This document shows positions 42,462 to 51,543 of a DNA stretch of 64,000 nucleotides, in pieces. Location: contig NZ_LS999839.1 in the NCBI RefSeq assembly GCF_900564155.1, forward strand, positions 4,027,097 through 4,091,096, written 5' to 3'. The translations under genes and the position numbers were made by a program. Numbering within the stretch: position 1 is the stretch's first letter; the number at the start of each line of letters is the position of its first letter. The notes below the pieces were generated by a model. It made no database searches and had not been told where the DNA came from. It saw nothing but the letters and a program-made list of their open reading frames with translations. Source of the DNA: Pedobacter schmidteae. GTDB lineage: Bacteria; Bacteroidota; Bacteroidia; Sphingobacteriales; Sphingobacteriaceae.

Positions 42462-42515
42462 ATAAGCGTGTTTTGTCTTGTAATTGATAAAAATTGTTTA
42501 ATTTAATACGCTTAT
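42462..42515 (+). promoter_or_regulatory. Probable promoter/operator region of the oxidative block
   Basis: The AT-rich gap 42396-42563 contains an 8-bp inverted repeat, ATAAGCGT (42462-42469) and ACGCTTAT (42508-42515), centres 46 bp apart. It suggests separate expression of the block starting at 42564. No exact TAnnTTTG box was found. Confidence 0.3.
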
Positions 42516-42563
42516 TAATAATAAAATTACAAAACTAAAATAGACACACAAAAACTAAATCAT

Positions 42564-43574
42564 ATGAAACCTTTTAACCGCAGATCCTTTATCAGGACCA
42601 CAGCTCTGGCAGGAGCAGGTATTGGATTTTTTAACTCAGCCAAAGCGCTTGACCAGGCGTTGACGCCAACGGTCGCAACTCCCCAAACTGGTAAACATAT
42701 TGGCATTATCGGATTGGATACCTCGCATAGCGAAGTTTTTACCAAAGCAATCAACAATGGAGGACCGGAAATGGCAGGTTACAAAGTGGTAGCCGCTTAT
42801 CCGCATGGCAGCAAAGACATCCCTCAGGCTTTGAAGATGAAACCTGGTATTATTGAAGCAGTAAAAGGAATGGGAGTAGAAATTGTAGATTCTATTGAGG
42901 AGCTGATCAGGAAAGTTGATGTCGTATTATTGGAGAGTATTGATGGCAGGCCACATTATGAACAGGCTTTGCCGGTGATGCAGGCCGGTAAAAGAATGTT
43001 TATCGATAAACCCATCGCAGCTACACTGGAGGATGTAAAAAAGCTGTTTGCGGCTTCTAAAAAATACAATGCACCTATTTTCAGTTCATCTGCATTGCGC
43101 TACGATGGCAATGTGATGAAAGTAGTTTCGGGATCTATTGGCAAAGTTTTTGGCGCCGATGTGTATACACCAGCCGAAATAGAGCCCAATCATATGGATA
43201 TGGCCTGGTATGGCATTCACGGTATAGAAATGCTGTTTACGGTAATGGGACCAGGTTGCAAAACAGTAACCCGGATCCATAAAGATGGTACCGACTTTTT
43301 AACAGGTGTTTGGGAAGATGGACGCATCGGTAGCGTAAGGGCAATTCGTCAGGGTGCCTCTAATATTGCAGGCACCGCATTTGGTGAAAAAGGAATTGCT
43401 CCACTTGGGCCGTTTAGCACTTATGCACCTATGATTACTGAGATCATCAACTTTTTTGAAACCGGGAAACCACCGGTATCAGAAGCCGAAACCATGGAGA
43501 TCTTTACATTTATACGTGCTGCCGATATGAGCCGTAAGCGCAATGGTGCTACCATCTTATTGGCCAGCGTATGA
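42564..43574 (+). CDS. Tat-exported Gfo/Idh/MocA-family oxidoreductase
   Basis: NAD(P)-dependent oxidoreductase of 336 residues. The N-terminus NRRSFIRTTALAGAGIGFF is a twin-arginine signal, so it is exported folded, probably with bound cofactor. The Rossmann part has HIGIIGLDTSH, a variant of the usual GxGxxG, and the family motif EKP-like IDKPIAATLEDVKKLF. The H in the MDMAWYGIHGIEML helix is a candidate catalytic residue. Its stop overlaps the next start by 4 bp (ATGA). With the cytosolic homologue at 48784 it suggests oxidation of a sugar or cyclitol. Confidence 0.87.
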   Translation: MKPFNRRSFIRTTALAGAGIGFFNSAKALDQALTPTVATPQTGKHIGIIGLDTSHSEVFTKAINNGGPEMAGYKVVAAYPHGSKDIPQALKMKPGIIEAVKGMGVEIVDSIEELIRKVDVVLLESIDGRPHYEQALPVMQAGKRMFIDKPIAATLEDVKKLFAASKKYNAPIFSSSALRYDGNVMKVVSGSIGKVFGADVYTPAEIEPNHMDMAWYGIHGIEMLFTVMGPGCKTVTRIHKDGTDFLTGVWEDGRIGSVRAIRQGASNIAGTAFGEKGIAPLGPFSTYAPMITEIINFFETGKPPVSEAETMEIFTFIRAADMSRKRNGATILLASV

Positions 43575-44386
43575 AAATAAATGTTCTTGTATTTGCGGCG
43601 TTAGTCCTTTTTACTTTAAATGGATTTGCTCAAAGGTCTGGCAACAAGGTTGATAAAAGTGCCGGGGTTAAAGTGATGAGCTATAATATTCGCATTGCCA
43701 GTCCGCCATCAAAAGGTTGGGGATTTACCGATTTACAGGCTATTGTCAATGTGATCAATCGGGAGCAACCCGATCTGGTTGCTTTACAGGAGGTAGATGT
43801 GTATACCGAAAGGTCGGGTAAACAATCGCACCAGGCAAAAGAGCTGGCCGAAAAGACTGGAATGCATTATCATTTTGCCAAGGCCGTTGACCGCAGTGGT
43901 GGCGACTATGGAGTAGCAGTGCTTTCCCGTTTTCCGATTATAAGGGCGGAAAGTTTCCGTTTGCCGCTTACCGAAGGTTCGAAGGGTGAAATTCGGGCCG
44001 CTGCCTTAATTCATGTCAGTTTATTTGGGCAGGAGGCTGTTTTTATGTCAGCCCATTTGGATCATATGAGCGATGCAGACAGGAAATTGCAGGTTGAGGA
44101 ACTTAACAGGATCATCGGCCGAAAGGCAAAGTATCCTGTCATATTTGGTGCTGATTTGAACATGAAACGGAATAATCCGGTAATTGCTGTATTGGAAAAG
44201 GAAATGGTTTTTCATTGTACCAATTGCCCGCCTACTTTTCCTGCAGATAAACCGGTTGAAACAATTGATTATTTGATGTTTAATAAAAAAGCATTCAAGG
44301 CATATAAGATATCTGATTATACTGTAGGTAATGAAACTTATGCTTCAGACCATTTACCACTGATGATGTATGTGACTAAAAAGTAA
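43571..44386 (+). CDS. Secreted endonuclease/exonuclease/phosphatase-family hydrolase
   Basis: A 271-residue metal-dependent hydrolase of the EEP fold, exported by MKINVLVFAALVLFTLNGFAQ. Active-site residues are visible: N in MSYNIRIA, E in VALQEVD, H in SAHLDHMS, D-x-N in GADLNMKR and the final DH in YASDHLPL. The family covers nucleases, sphingomyelinases and phosphatases, so the substrate is open. It overlaps the Gfo/Idh gene by 4 bp and is part of the same operon. Confidence 0.88.
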   Translation: MKINVLVFAALVLFTLNGFAQRSGNKVDKSAGVKVMSYNIRIASPPSKGWGFTDLQAIVNVINREQPDLVALQEVDVYTERSGKQSHQAKELAEKTGMHYHFAKAVDRSGGDYGVAVLSRFPIIRAESFRLPLTEGSKGEIRAAALIHVSLFGQEAVFMSAHLDHMSDADRKLQVEELNRIIGRKAKYPVIFGADLNMKRNNPVIAVLEKEMVFHCTNCPPTFPADKPVETIDYLMFNKKAFKAYKISDYTVGNETYASDHLPLMMYVTKK

Positions 44387-44430
44387 CATCATTGGAATCA
44401 AAAATGAAACACACAAACTGAAACAATAAA

Positions 44431-47400
44431 ATGAAACGGAATTATTTATTGATACTGGCTGCGTTTTTTTTGCTCGCAGCCTGTTCAAAAACACGTGAAG
44501 TGGCCAATGTTTTGTATTTCACAAAAAATGCGGACGACAGAAATGTGGCCCAGTTAAAAGAAGCAGGAAAGAAAAATAACTGGAAGGTTGTTGTGACTGA
44601 TAATCCGCGTTATTTCAGCGAAGATTCGTTAAAAAAGTTTAATACCATCGCTTTGTCATTTTCGGCATTAAATGGATTGGATTATAAGTCTTTGCCGGAA
44701 TTGAAAAGATATGTAGAGTCAGGCGCAGGAGGCATTGTAGCCATTCGTGATACGAGTTTACAGGCTGGAGGCTGGCCATGGTTACAAACACTTGCGGCCA
44801 GGAAGGACGATACCGGAGGGATAACAAATGACGACAGGATATATGTTGTCAATAAAACGGCCGATAGTAAAATACTTGCTCAGGCTTTGCAGGCTACTAT
44901 TGGAACCAAACAAGCTGCCGACTATACCAAGGCAAAAACCCTTGCAGTTCCGGATAGCAGCCGCTACACCAGGATTGTACTGGCCGAAGGCTTGGACGAA
45001 CCCATGGAAATGGCCATTCTGCCCAATCAGAATATTCTTTTTATAGAGCGTAAGGGTGGGGTTAGATTGTACAATAACGAAACCAAAGAGGTAAAAACCA
45101 TTGCCAATATCGGTGTATTTAGTGGTATTGAAGATGGTTTGCTCGGCGTGGTGCTTGATCCAAAATTTGCCGATAATCATTGGGTGTATTTATACTATGC
45201 CGTTGCCGGAGAAGAAGCCATCAGCCGCTTGTCCAGATTTCAGCTGAACGGCGAAAACCTGAACCTCAAATCTGAACAGGTATTGCTTGAAATTCCTACG
45301 CAACGTAAATATTGCTGTCACTCGGCCGGTTATCTGGCATTCGATGCTAAAGGAATACTTTACCTTTCTACGGGCGATAACACCAATGCCGAAGAAACTG
45401 AAGGTTATACCCCTGTAGACGAACGACCGGGGCATGAGCTGGCCGATGATCAGGCTACTTCTGCCAATACCAACGATTTAAGGGGTAAAATTCTGAGGAT
45501 TAAACCTGAGGAGGATGGAAGTTATTCCATTCCCGATGGCAATCTTTTTCCTAAAGACGGTTCCAAAGGACTTCCTGAAATTTATACCATGGGATCGCGA
45601 AATCCTTATCGCTTTAGCATTGATCATAAAAATGGTTATCTGTACTGGGGAGATGTAGGGCCCGATACCAAGGTGGTGGGCGAAGGTGGCGAATACATGA
45701 GCTTTGATGAAATTAATCAGGCAAAAGGGCCCGGATTTTTCGGCTGGCCATATTTTTTAGGTAATAATCAGGCTTTTCCGAAGTATGATTATGCCACCAA
45801 AAAGCCCGGTGATAAAAAGGATCCGGCAAAACCGCTTAATAATTCGCCCAACAATACCGGCGAACGCGAGTTGCCACCGGCACAAAGTGCGATGATATGG
45901 TATGGGAAAATTCCGTCTAAAAACTTTCCGATGGTAGGAAGTGGCGGCGCCACAGCAGCTGCCGGCCCGGTTTATTATAGCGATATGTTTCCTAATGCAC
46001 CTTACAAATTATCGGACTACTACAATGGTAAGTTGTTTATTTATGAGTGGATAAGAGGTTGGATTATGGCGGTAACGTTTGATGAAAAAGGTAATTACCT
46101 GCGTATGGAACCATTTTTGAAGCACCTTAAATTTTCAGCTCCGATTGATATGCAGTTTAGTGCTGATGGAGCCATTTATATGCTGGAATATGGTACCAAT
46201 TGGTTTTCTAAAAATACGGATGCCAAATTGGTGAGGATTGAGTACCAGGAGGGAAACAGAAGGCCTGTGGCCGAGATTGAAATTGATAAGAGTTATGGAG
46301 GAGCCCCACATACCGTATCGCTTTCGGGCAATAAATCTGTAGATTATGATCAGGATGATAAATTAAGCTACAGCTGGAAAATTGACGGGAAAACCATTGA
46401 GGGGCCGGTAACTAAATATACGTTCGAAAAGACCGGAATTTATAATGTGGAATTATTGGTTAAAGATGACAAGGGAGCCGTAGGTACAGCCAAAACAAAA
46501 GTTCATGTAGGAAATACGCCGCCAGTGGTAAATATCGAGACCTCTATAAACCGAAGCTTTTACTGGGATAATCAGATCCTGGATTATAATGTGAGTGTTA
46601 AGGATGCAGAAGATAAGACTATTGACCAGTCTAAGATAAATGTAGCCTTTGGTTATATACCTCAGGGCAAAGACGTAGCAGTAATTCTGGCGGGAAATCA
46701 GGATCCTAGCGGTTATAAATATTTGAAAGGCTCACAAATGCTGGCCAATCTGGACTGTAAAGCATGTCATTCTATGGATAAGGAATCTGTTGGACCAACT
46801 TACCTGGCCATTTCTGCCCGTTATATGGGTAAAAAAGATGCGGTTAAAAACTTATCACACAAAATTATTGAAGGTGGAAGTGGAAGTTGGGGCGAACGGG
46901 CGATGTCGGCCCATCCAGCGCTTTCCAGTGCCGATGCAGCAGAAATGGTGAATTACATCCTTTCTTTGTCCGAAAAACCTAAGAAACTGCCATTAAAAAA
47001 CAGCATTCCTTTAAAAGATCATATTGGTAAAGGAATTGAAGGGAGTTATCTGTTGAATGCCAGTTATCGTGACCTCGGTGCAAATGGTATAGAGGCTTTA
47101 GATGGAAGGGCTTACATTTCATTACGTAATCCACTTGTTCAGGCCGATGATTTTGACAAAGGTAATGTACGTATCTCTACCATCACCACCGAGTTTATGG
47201 CTTATGTGACCGGTTTGGTCAACCAAAGTTACATCAGTTTCCATGATGTGGACCTTTCGGACGTGAAACGCTTGAAATATCGGGTGCAACTGGCCGGATC
47301 GGGTGGTAATATTGAGTTGCGGCTTGACAGCAAAACCGGACCATTAGTGAGTACGCTGACGGTGCCTGCCGGCAATGCAGCTGATCCAAAGTCGGGATGG

Positions 47401-47523
47401 AAAGAACTGGAGTCGGAAGTTACAACCACCAAGGGAAAACATAACCTGTACTTTGTTTTTACGGCACCAGCTACAAAACAGAATATGTTTAATCTCGATT
47501 GGATCTATTTCTCTAACAAATAA
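44431..47523 (+). CDS. Multidomain lipoprotein: ThuA-like, PQQ-type sugar dehydrogenase, PKD, cytochrome c, CBM6-like
   Basis: A 1030-residue lipoprotein (lipobox LLAAC, C18). The N-terminal part (about 25-165) resembles a ThuA/glutamine-amidotransferase-like domain. Residues about 183-605 form a soluble glucose/sorbosone dehydrogenase beta-propeller (LDEPMEMAILPNQNILFIER, KYCCHSAGYLAFDAKGILYLSTGD, GSRNPYRFS). A PKD domain follows (about 615-695). The cytochrome c motif is C776-K-A-C779-H780, with a likely Met ligand near 825 in GERAMSAHP. A beta-sandwich of CBM6 type (about 890-1030) ends the chain. Inference: it oxidises a sugar outside the inner membrane and passes electrons to its own heme. 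The propeller could also be non-catalytic. Confidence 0.88.
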   Translation: MKRNYLLILAAFFLLAACSKTREVANVLYFTKNADDRNVAQLKEAGKKNNWKVVVTDNPRYFSEDSLKKFNTIALSFSALNGLDYKSLPELKRYVESGAGGIVAIRDTSLQAGGWPWLQTLAARKDDTGGITNDDRIYVVNKTADSKILAQALQATIGTKQAADYTKAKTLAVPDSSRYTRIVLAEGLDEPMEMAILPNQNILFIERKGGVRLYNNETKEVKTIANIGVFSGIEDGLLGVVLDPKFADNHWVYLYYAVAGEEAISRLSRFQLNGENLNLKSEQVLLEIPTQRKYCCHSAGYLAFDAKGILYLSTGDNTNAEETEGYTPVDERPGHELADDQATSANTNDLRGKILRIKPEEDGSYSIPDGNLFPKDGSKGLPEIYTMGSRNPYRFSIDHKNGYLYWGDVGPDTKVVGEGGEYMSFDEINQAKGPGFFGWPYFLGNNQAFPKYDYATKKPGDKKDPAKPLNNSPNNTGERELPPAQSAMIWYGKIPSKNFPMVGSGGATAAAGPVYYSDMFPNAPYKLSDYYNGKLFIYEWIRGWIMAVTFDEKGNYLRMEPFLKHLKFSAPIDMQFSADGAIYMLEYGTNWFSKNTDAKLVRIEYQEGNRRPVAEIEIDKSYGGAPHTVSLSGNKSVDYDQDDKLSYSWKIDGKTIEGPVTKYTFEKTGIYNVELLVKDDKGAVGTAKTKVHVGNTPPVVNIETSINRSFYWDNQILDYNVSVKDAEDKTIDQSKINVAFGYIPQGKDVAVILAGNQDPSGYKYLKGSQMLANLDCKACHSMDKESVGPTYLAISARYMGKKDAVKNLSHKIIEGGSGSWGERAMSAHPALSSADAAEMVNYILSLSEKPKKLPLKNSIPLKDHIGKGIEGSYLLNASYRDLGANGIEALDGRAYISLRNPLVQADDFDKGNVRISTITTEFMAYVTGLVNQSYISFHDVDLSDVKRLKYRVQLAGSGGNIELRLDSKTGPLVSTLTVPAGNAADPKSGWKELESEVTTTKGKHNLYFVFTAPATKQNMFNLDWIYFSNK

Positions 47524-47560
47524 AACCGGATAATTAAACCACCCTAACCAACCAAACTTT

Positions 47561-48772
47561 ATGCAAAAATCAATTAGACTGCGTTTATCCTCCCTCATGT
47601 TTCTGGAGTATTTTATCTGGGGATCATGGTATGTTACGATGGGAACCTATCTTTTTACAAATTTCAAAGCGGATGCTATACAGGTGGGGTCTTCGTATGC
47701 TAATTTATCTATTGCGGCAATCATTTCTCCTTTTTTTGTAGGCTTAATAGCCGATCGTTTTTTTGCTGCACAGAAAGTTTTGGGCATATTGCACCTTATG
47801 GGGGGCGTTACCCTTTACTACATCAGTACCCTGGGCAATTTTGGTAGTTTTTGGTGGCTTATATTGCTGTACACCTTACTGTATATGCCAACAATGGCGC
47901 TGGCCAATTCTATTTCTTTTAGTCAGCTTAAAGATCCGGGTAAGGAATTCCCTTCTATCAGGGTTTTTGGAACAGTGGGGTGGATTGTAGCCGGGCTTCT
48001 TATTGGTTTTCTGGGAATAGAGAGTTCCGTATATACCTTTCGTATAGCAGCTGTTTCTTCGCTGCTGCTGGGTGTACTTAGCTTTTTTCTGCCCAATACC
48101 CCGGCAAAGAAAAATACAAACAATAGCCTGTCGTCCATACTTGGACTCGATGCCCTGGTATTGTTCAAAAACAGGTCATTTGCAGTTTTTTTTATATCAT
48201 CTATAGCTATCTGTATTCCTCTGTCATTTTATTACAGCTTTACCAATTCTTTTTTGAACGACATTGGCGTAAGCAATACCGCCGGCAAAATGACGTTGGG
48301 GCAGGCTTCAGAATTCTTTTTTATGCTGGCCATTCCGTTCCTGTTTCGCCGTATGGGGGTAAAAAAAATGCTGCTGATTGGCATTGCTGCATGGATATTA
48401 CGTTATTTGCTTTTTGCATATGGTAATGTTGGTACAAATATGTGGATGTTGTATGCCGGAATTGTTCTGCACGGAATCTGTTATGATTTTTTCTTCGTTA
48501 CCGGGCAAATATATACGGATGCAAAAGCGGGACCTGCAGTAAAAAATGCGGCGCAGGGATTGATTACCTTTGCCACCTATGGCTTGGGAATGCTGATAGG
48601 TTCTTATGTATCGGGATTTATCACCGAAAGTTATTCTGCTGTAGTTGATAACGAAACCAGTTACCAATGGCAGCAGGTATGGCTTATGCCGGCCTTAATT
48701 GCAAGTTTTGTTTTGCTTGCCTTTGCCATCCTGTTTAGGGATAAACTTAAAACAATTGATTCAACAAATTAA
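47561..48772 (+). CDS. NupG-type nucleoside:H+ symporter family transporter (MFS)
   Basis: A 403-residue inner-membrane transporter with about twelve helices. Its start, RLRLSSLMFLEYFIWGSWYVTMGTYL, and the FSQLKDPGKEFPSIRVFGTVGWIVAG segment are the hallmarks of the nucleoside:H+ symporter (NupG/XapB) group. It lies between the dehydrogenase-cytochrome lipoprotein and a cytosolic Gfo/Idh oxidoreductase. Bacteroidota members in sugar loci may carry sugars or nucleoside-like compounds; the exact substrate is not visible. Confidence 0.88.
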   Translation: MQKSIRLRLSSLMFLEYFIWGSWYVTMGTYLFTNFKADAIQVGSSYANLSIAAIISPFFVGLIADRFFAAQKVLGILHLMGGVTLYYISTLGNFGSFWWLILLYTLLYMPTMALANSISFSQLKDPGKEFPSIRVFGTVGWIVAGLLIGFLGIESSVYTFRIAAVSSLLLGVLSFFLPNTPAKKNTNNSLSSILGLDALVLFKNRSFAVFFISSIAICIPLSFYYSFTNSFLNDIGVSNTAGKMTLGQASEFFFMLAIPFLFRRMGVKKMLLIGIAAWILRYLLFAYGNVGTNMWMLYAGIVLHGICYDFFFVTGQIYTDAKAGPAVKNAAQGLITFATYGLGMLIGSYVSGFITESYSAVVDNETSYQWQQVWLMPALIASFVLLAFAILFRDKLKTIDSTN

Positions 48773-48783
48773 AAATAAAATTT

Positions 48784-49866
48784 ATGTCTGAAATAAATAA
48801 AACTATAAAGGTGTTAGTAGTGGGATGTGGTAACATGGGTGCTTCTCATGCCGCTGCTTATCACCATCTTGATGGATTTCAAATATGTGGTATTGTATCC
48901 ACCGGTAACAGTAAGGTGGTATTAAACGAAAAGCTAGGTGGTGGTTATCCCTTATTTAGCGATTATGAAGAAGCATTGGCGCAAACCAGGCCTGATGCAG
49001 TGTGTATTTCCACTTATCCGGATACCCACGAGTCTTTTGCCATTAAGGCAATGGAAAGTGGTGCCCATGTGTTTATCGAAAAACCCCTGGCCGATTCTGT
49101 GGAAGGGGCACAACGGGTAGCAGACGCGGCAAAAAAATACGGCAAAAAGTTGCTGGTAGGTTATATATTGCGTTATCACCCATCATGGGAACGTTTTATC
49201 GAACTGTCTTCCGGCATGGGTAAGCCCCTGGTGATGCGCATGAATCTGAACCAGCAAAGTCAGGGTGCAAAATGGACCGTTCACCGTAACCTCATGAAAA
49301 GCCTAAGCCCAATTGTAGACTGTGGCGTGCATTATATTGATGTAATGTGCCAGATGACCCGTTCCAAGCCTGTGCAGGTAAGCGCTATTGGCGCCCGGTT
49401 GACCAATGATATTCCGGAAGATAATTATAACTATGGACAATTGCAGATCCGTTTTGAAGATGGTTCCGTAGGTTGGTATGAGGCCGGCTGGGGGCCAATG
49501 ATGAGCGAAACAGCCTTCTTTGTAAAAGATGTGATTGGGCCCAAAGGGTCTGTTTCTATCGTAGCCAAACAAGCAGGTGGGGCAGGTAAGTCCGACGATG
49601 TGGATGCACATACCAAAACAGAGTCGATAAAAGTACACTATGCCGACCTGGATCAGGATGATAAGTTTAGTAAAGCTGATACTTGGGTAGATCTGACCGA
49701 TGAGCCGGATCATCAGGAGCTTTGCAATCGCGAACAGCGATATTTTTTAAAAGCTATTCTGGAAGATATCGATTTGACAAATCCTACAGATGATGCCATT
49801 AATAGTTTAAAAATTGCTTTTGCCTGTGATGAATCGGTCAAAACAGGGCAAATTGTACCCCTCTAA
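48784..49866 (+). CDS. Cytosolic Gfo/Idh/MocA-family oxidoreductase
   Basis: A 360-residue dehydrogenase without signal peptide. The Rossmann motif is VVGCGNMGASHA (about 12-23), and VFIEKPLADSVEGAQ gives the EKP motif whose Lys is catalytic in this family. A second conserved segment, SPIVDCGVHYIDVMCQM, carries the D...H pair. It starts 11 bp after the NupG-like gene and precedes the ADP-ribosylglycohydrolase-like gene by 10 bp, so it should act on what the permease imports. Confidence 0.92.
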   Translation: MSEINKTIKVLVVGCGNMGASHAAAYHHLDGFQICGIVSTGNSKVVLNEKLGGGYPLFSDYEEALAQTRPDAVCISTYPDTHESFAIKAMESGAHVFIEKPLADSVEGAQRVADAAKKYGKKLLVGYILRYHPSWERFIELSSGMGKPLVMRMNLNQQSQGAKWTVHRNLMKSLSPIVDCGVHYIDVMCQMTRSKPVQVSAIGARLTNDIPEDNYNYGQLQIRFEDGSVGWYEAGWGPMMSETAFFVKDVIGPKGSVSIVAKQAGGAGKSDDVDAHTKTESIKVHYADLDQDDKFSKADTWVDLTDEPDHQELCNREQRYFLKAILEDIDLTNPTDDAINSLKIAFACDESVKTGQIVPL

Positions 49867-49876
49867 ACCTTAGGAC

Positions 49877-51442
49877 ATGAAGTACTTTAAAGTTCTCGTT
49901 TTATCCATAGCTACAGTGGCTATGGGTAAAACCAGTCAGGTTATTGCCCAAAAAAAACAGCAAATACCTGCACAAAAACAAGTGACGCTTTCGAAAGCTG
50001 TTTTGAAAGATAAAATCAAAGGCGGCTGGGCCGGGCAAACCATTGGCGTAACGCTTGGATGGCCATCCGAATTCCAATATCAGGGAACGTTTATACAGGA
50101 TTATGAAACCATTAAATGGCACGACGATTATGTGAACGAGGCCATGACCGTTTTCCCAGGTTTGTTTGACGACGTGTATGTTGACCTTACTTTTGTAGAA
50201 GTATTTGACCGGCTGGGGCTGGATGCGCCTGCTGATTCATTTGCAAAAGCTTTTGCCGCGTCCGAATATCAGTTGTGGCATGCCAATCAGGCTGGCCGTT
50301 ACAATATTCAGCAAGGCTTGCCGGCGGCAAAAGCTGGCCATTGGCTGCACAACCCTCATGCCGATGATATCGATTTCCAAATTGAATCTGATTTTATCGG
50401 ATTAATGAGTCCGGGGATGCCCAATGTGGCTTCCGCCATCAGTGATAAAGTGGGGCATATCATGAACTCGGGAGATGGTTGGTATGGCGGGGTATTTATG
50501 TCCAATATGTACGCGCTGGCATTTGTAAACAATGATATTCCTTATATTGTAAATACTGCTCTAAAAGCAATACCGGCCAAAAGCCAGTTTCATCAATGTC
50601 TGGCCGATGTAGTGAAATGGCACAAAATGTATCCTAATGATTGGAAAAGGACCTGGTTTGAGCTGCAAAGAAAATGGGCAGAGGATATTGGGTGCCCAAG
50701 TATGGTATTTCATCCATTAAATATTGATGCTAAAATCAATGCCGCTTATGTTGTAATAGGATTATTGTATGGGAAAGGTGATTTTACCAAAACCCTTGAA
50801 ATTGCTACGCGTACCGGCCAGGACTCCGATTGTAATCCTTCCAGTGCCGCGGGTATTTTAGGTGTTATTCTGGGGTATGACAAGATCCCTCAAAAATGGA
50901 TGATTCCCCTTAAAAAGGCTGAGCACAGAAATTTTAGTTTTACAAATATCTCGCTAAACAAAGTGTATGAAATGGGCTATGATCATGCATTAAAAAACAT
51001 TGTAAAACATGGTGGGAAAGTGGGTGCCGATCAGGTAAGTATTGCCTTTTCGGCTCCTAAAGCAGTGCGTTTTGAAGAGAATTTTGCCGGACATTTCCCC
51101 ATTGCCCGCATTCCAATGGGGAAATCCTTTTCCGATAAGTTGGAATTTAAAATGAATGGTATCGGTTTTACACTTCGTGGTTACGCACACAAAAAGAAGA
51201 ACGATGCCGCAAAACATGTGTTGCAGGCCGCTTTGTATGTGGATGGAAAGGAAGTGGAACGGGCAAATTTCCCTACAGATCCCAATCAATCCAGGGCCGA
51301 TCTTTTCTGGCGTTATCAGCTTCCGAAAGGAGCGCACCAGGTGAAAGTTGAAATCCTTAATCCTCATCCGGATTATGAATTGGTATCGGTAGACTATCTG
51401 TTATACGACAGTAGGCCAGCCAAACTCCCGGGAGAACTGTAA
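49877..51442 (+). CDS. Exported ADP-ribosylglycohydrolase-family protein
   Basis: A 521-residue protein with a signal-like N-terminus (MKYFKVLVLSIATVAMGKTSQVIAQ). The helical ADP-ribosylglycohydrolase domain (about 40-390) has IKGGWAGQTIGVTLGWPSE, DDVYVDLTFVEV and TGQDSDCNPSSAAGILG, which carry the Asp residues expected to bind two metal ions. A beta-sandwich domain (about 395-521) is added at the C-terminus. Most characterised relatives are cytosolic; export suggests a free substrate such as a nucleoside or glycosylamine rather than modified protein. Last gene of the oxidative block. Confidence 0.88.
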   Translation: MKYFKVLVLSIATVAMGKTSQVIAQKKQQIPAQKQVTLSKAVLKDKIKGGWAGQTIGVTLGWPSEFQYQGTFIQDYETIKWHDDYVNEAMTVFPGLFDDVYVDLTFVEVFDRLGLDAPADSFAKAFAASEYQLWHANQAGRYNIQQGLPAAKAGHWLHNPHADDIDFQIESDFIGLMSPGMPNVASAISDKVGHIMNSGDGWYGGVFMSNMYALAFVNNDIPYIVNTALKAIPAKSQFHQCLADVVKWHKMYPNDWKRTWFELQRKWAEDIGCPSMVFHPLNIDAKINAAYVVIGLLYGKGDFTKTLEIATRTGQDSDCNPSSAAGILGVILGYDKIPQKWMIPLKKAEHRNFSFTNISLNKVYEMGYDHALKNIVKHGGKVGADQVSIAFSAPKAVRFEENFAGHFPIARIPMGKSFSDKLEFKMNGIGFTLRGYAHKKKNDAAKHVLQAALYVDGKEVERANFPTDPNQSRADLFWRYQLPKGAHQVKVEILNPHPDYELVSVDYLLYDSRPAKLPGEL

Positions 51443-51488
51443 AGGGCAAGTATAATTATGGCTACATAAAGCCCATTATAAAGGATAA

Positions 51489-51525
51489 TTAGTTATGTTT
51501 GTATGTCAAATACAAACATAACTAA
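51489..51525. promoter_or_regulatory. Perfect 16-bp inverted repeat over the gatB promoter
   Basis: TTAGTTATGTTTGTAT (51489-51504) and its exact complement ATACAAACATAACTAA (51510-51525) flank GTCAA. The left arm contains TATGTTTG (51494-51501), an exact TAnnTTTG box, 42 bp before the gatB ATG. By symmetry the same box exists on the other strand. No T-run follows, so a terminator is unlikely. An operator or a 5'-leader hairpin fits better. Confidence 0.6.
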
Positions 51526-51543
51526 TAAAACTACTGCCTATAA

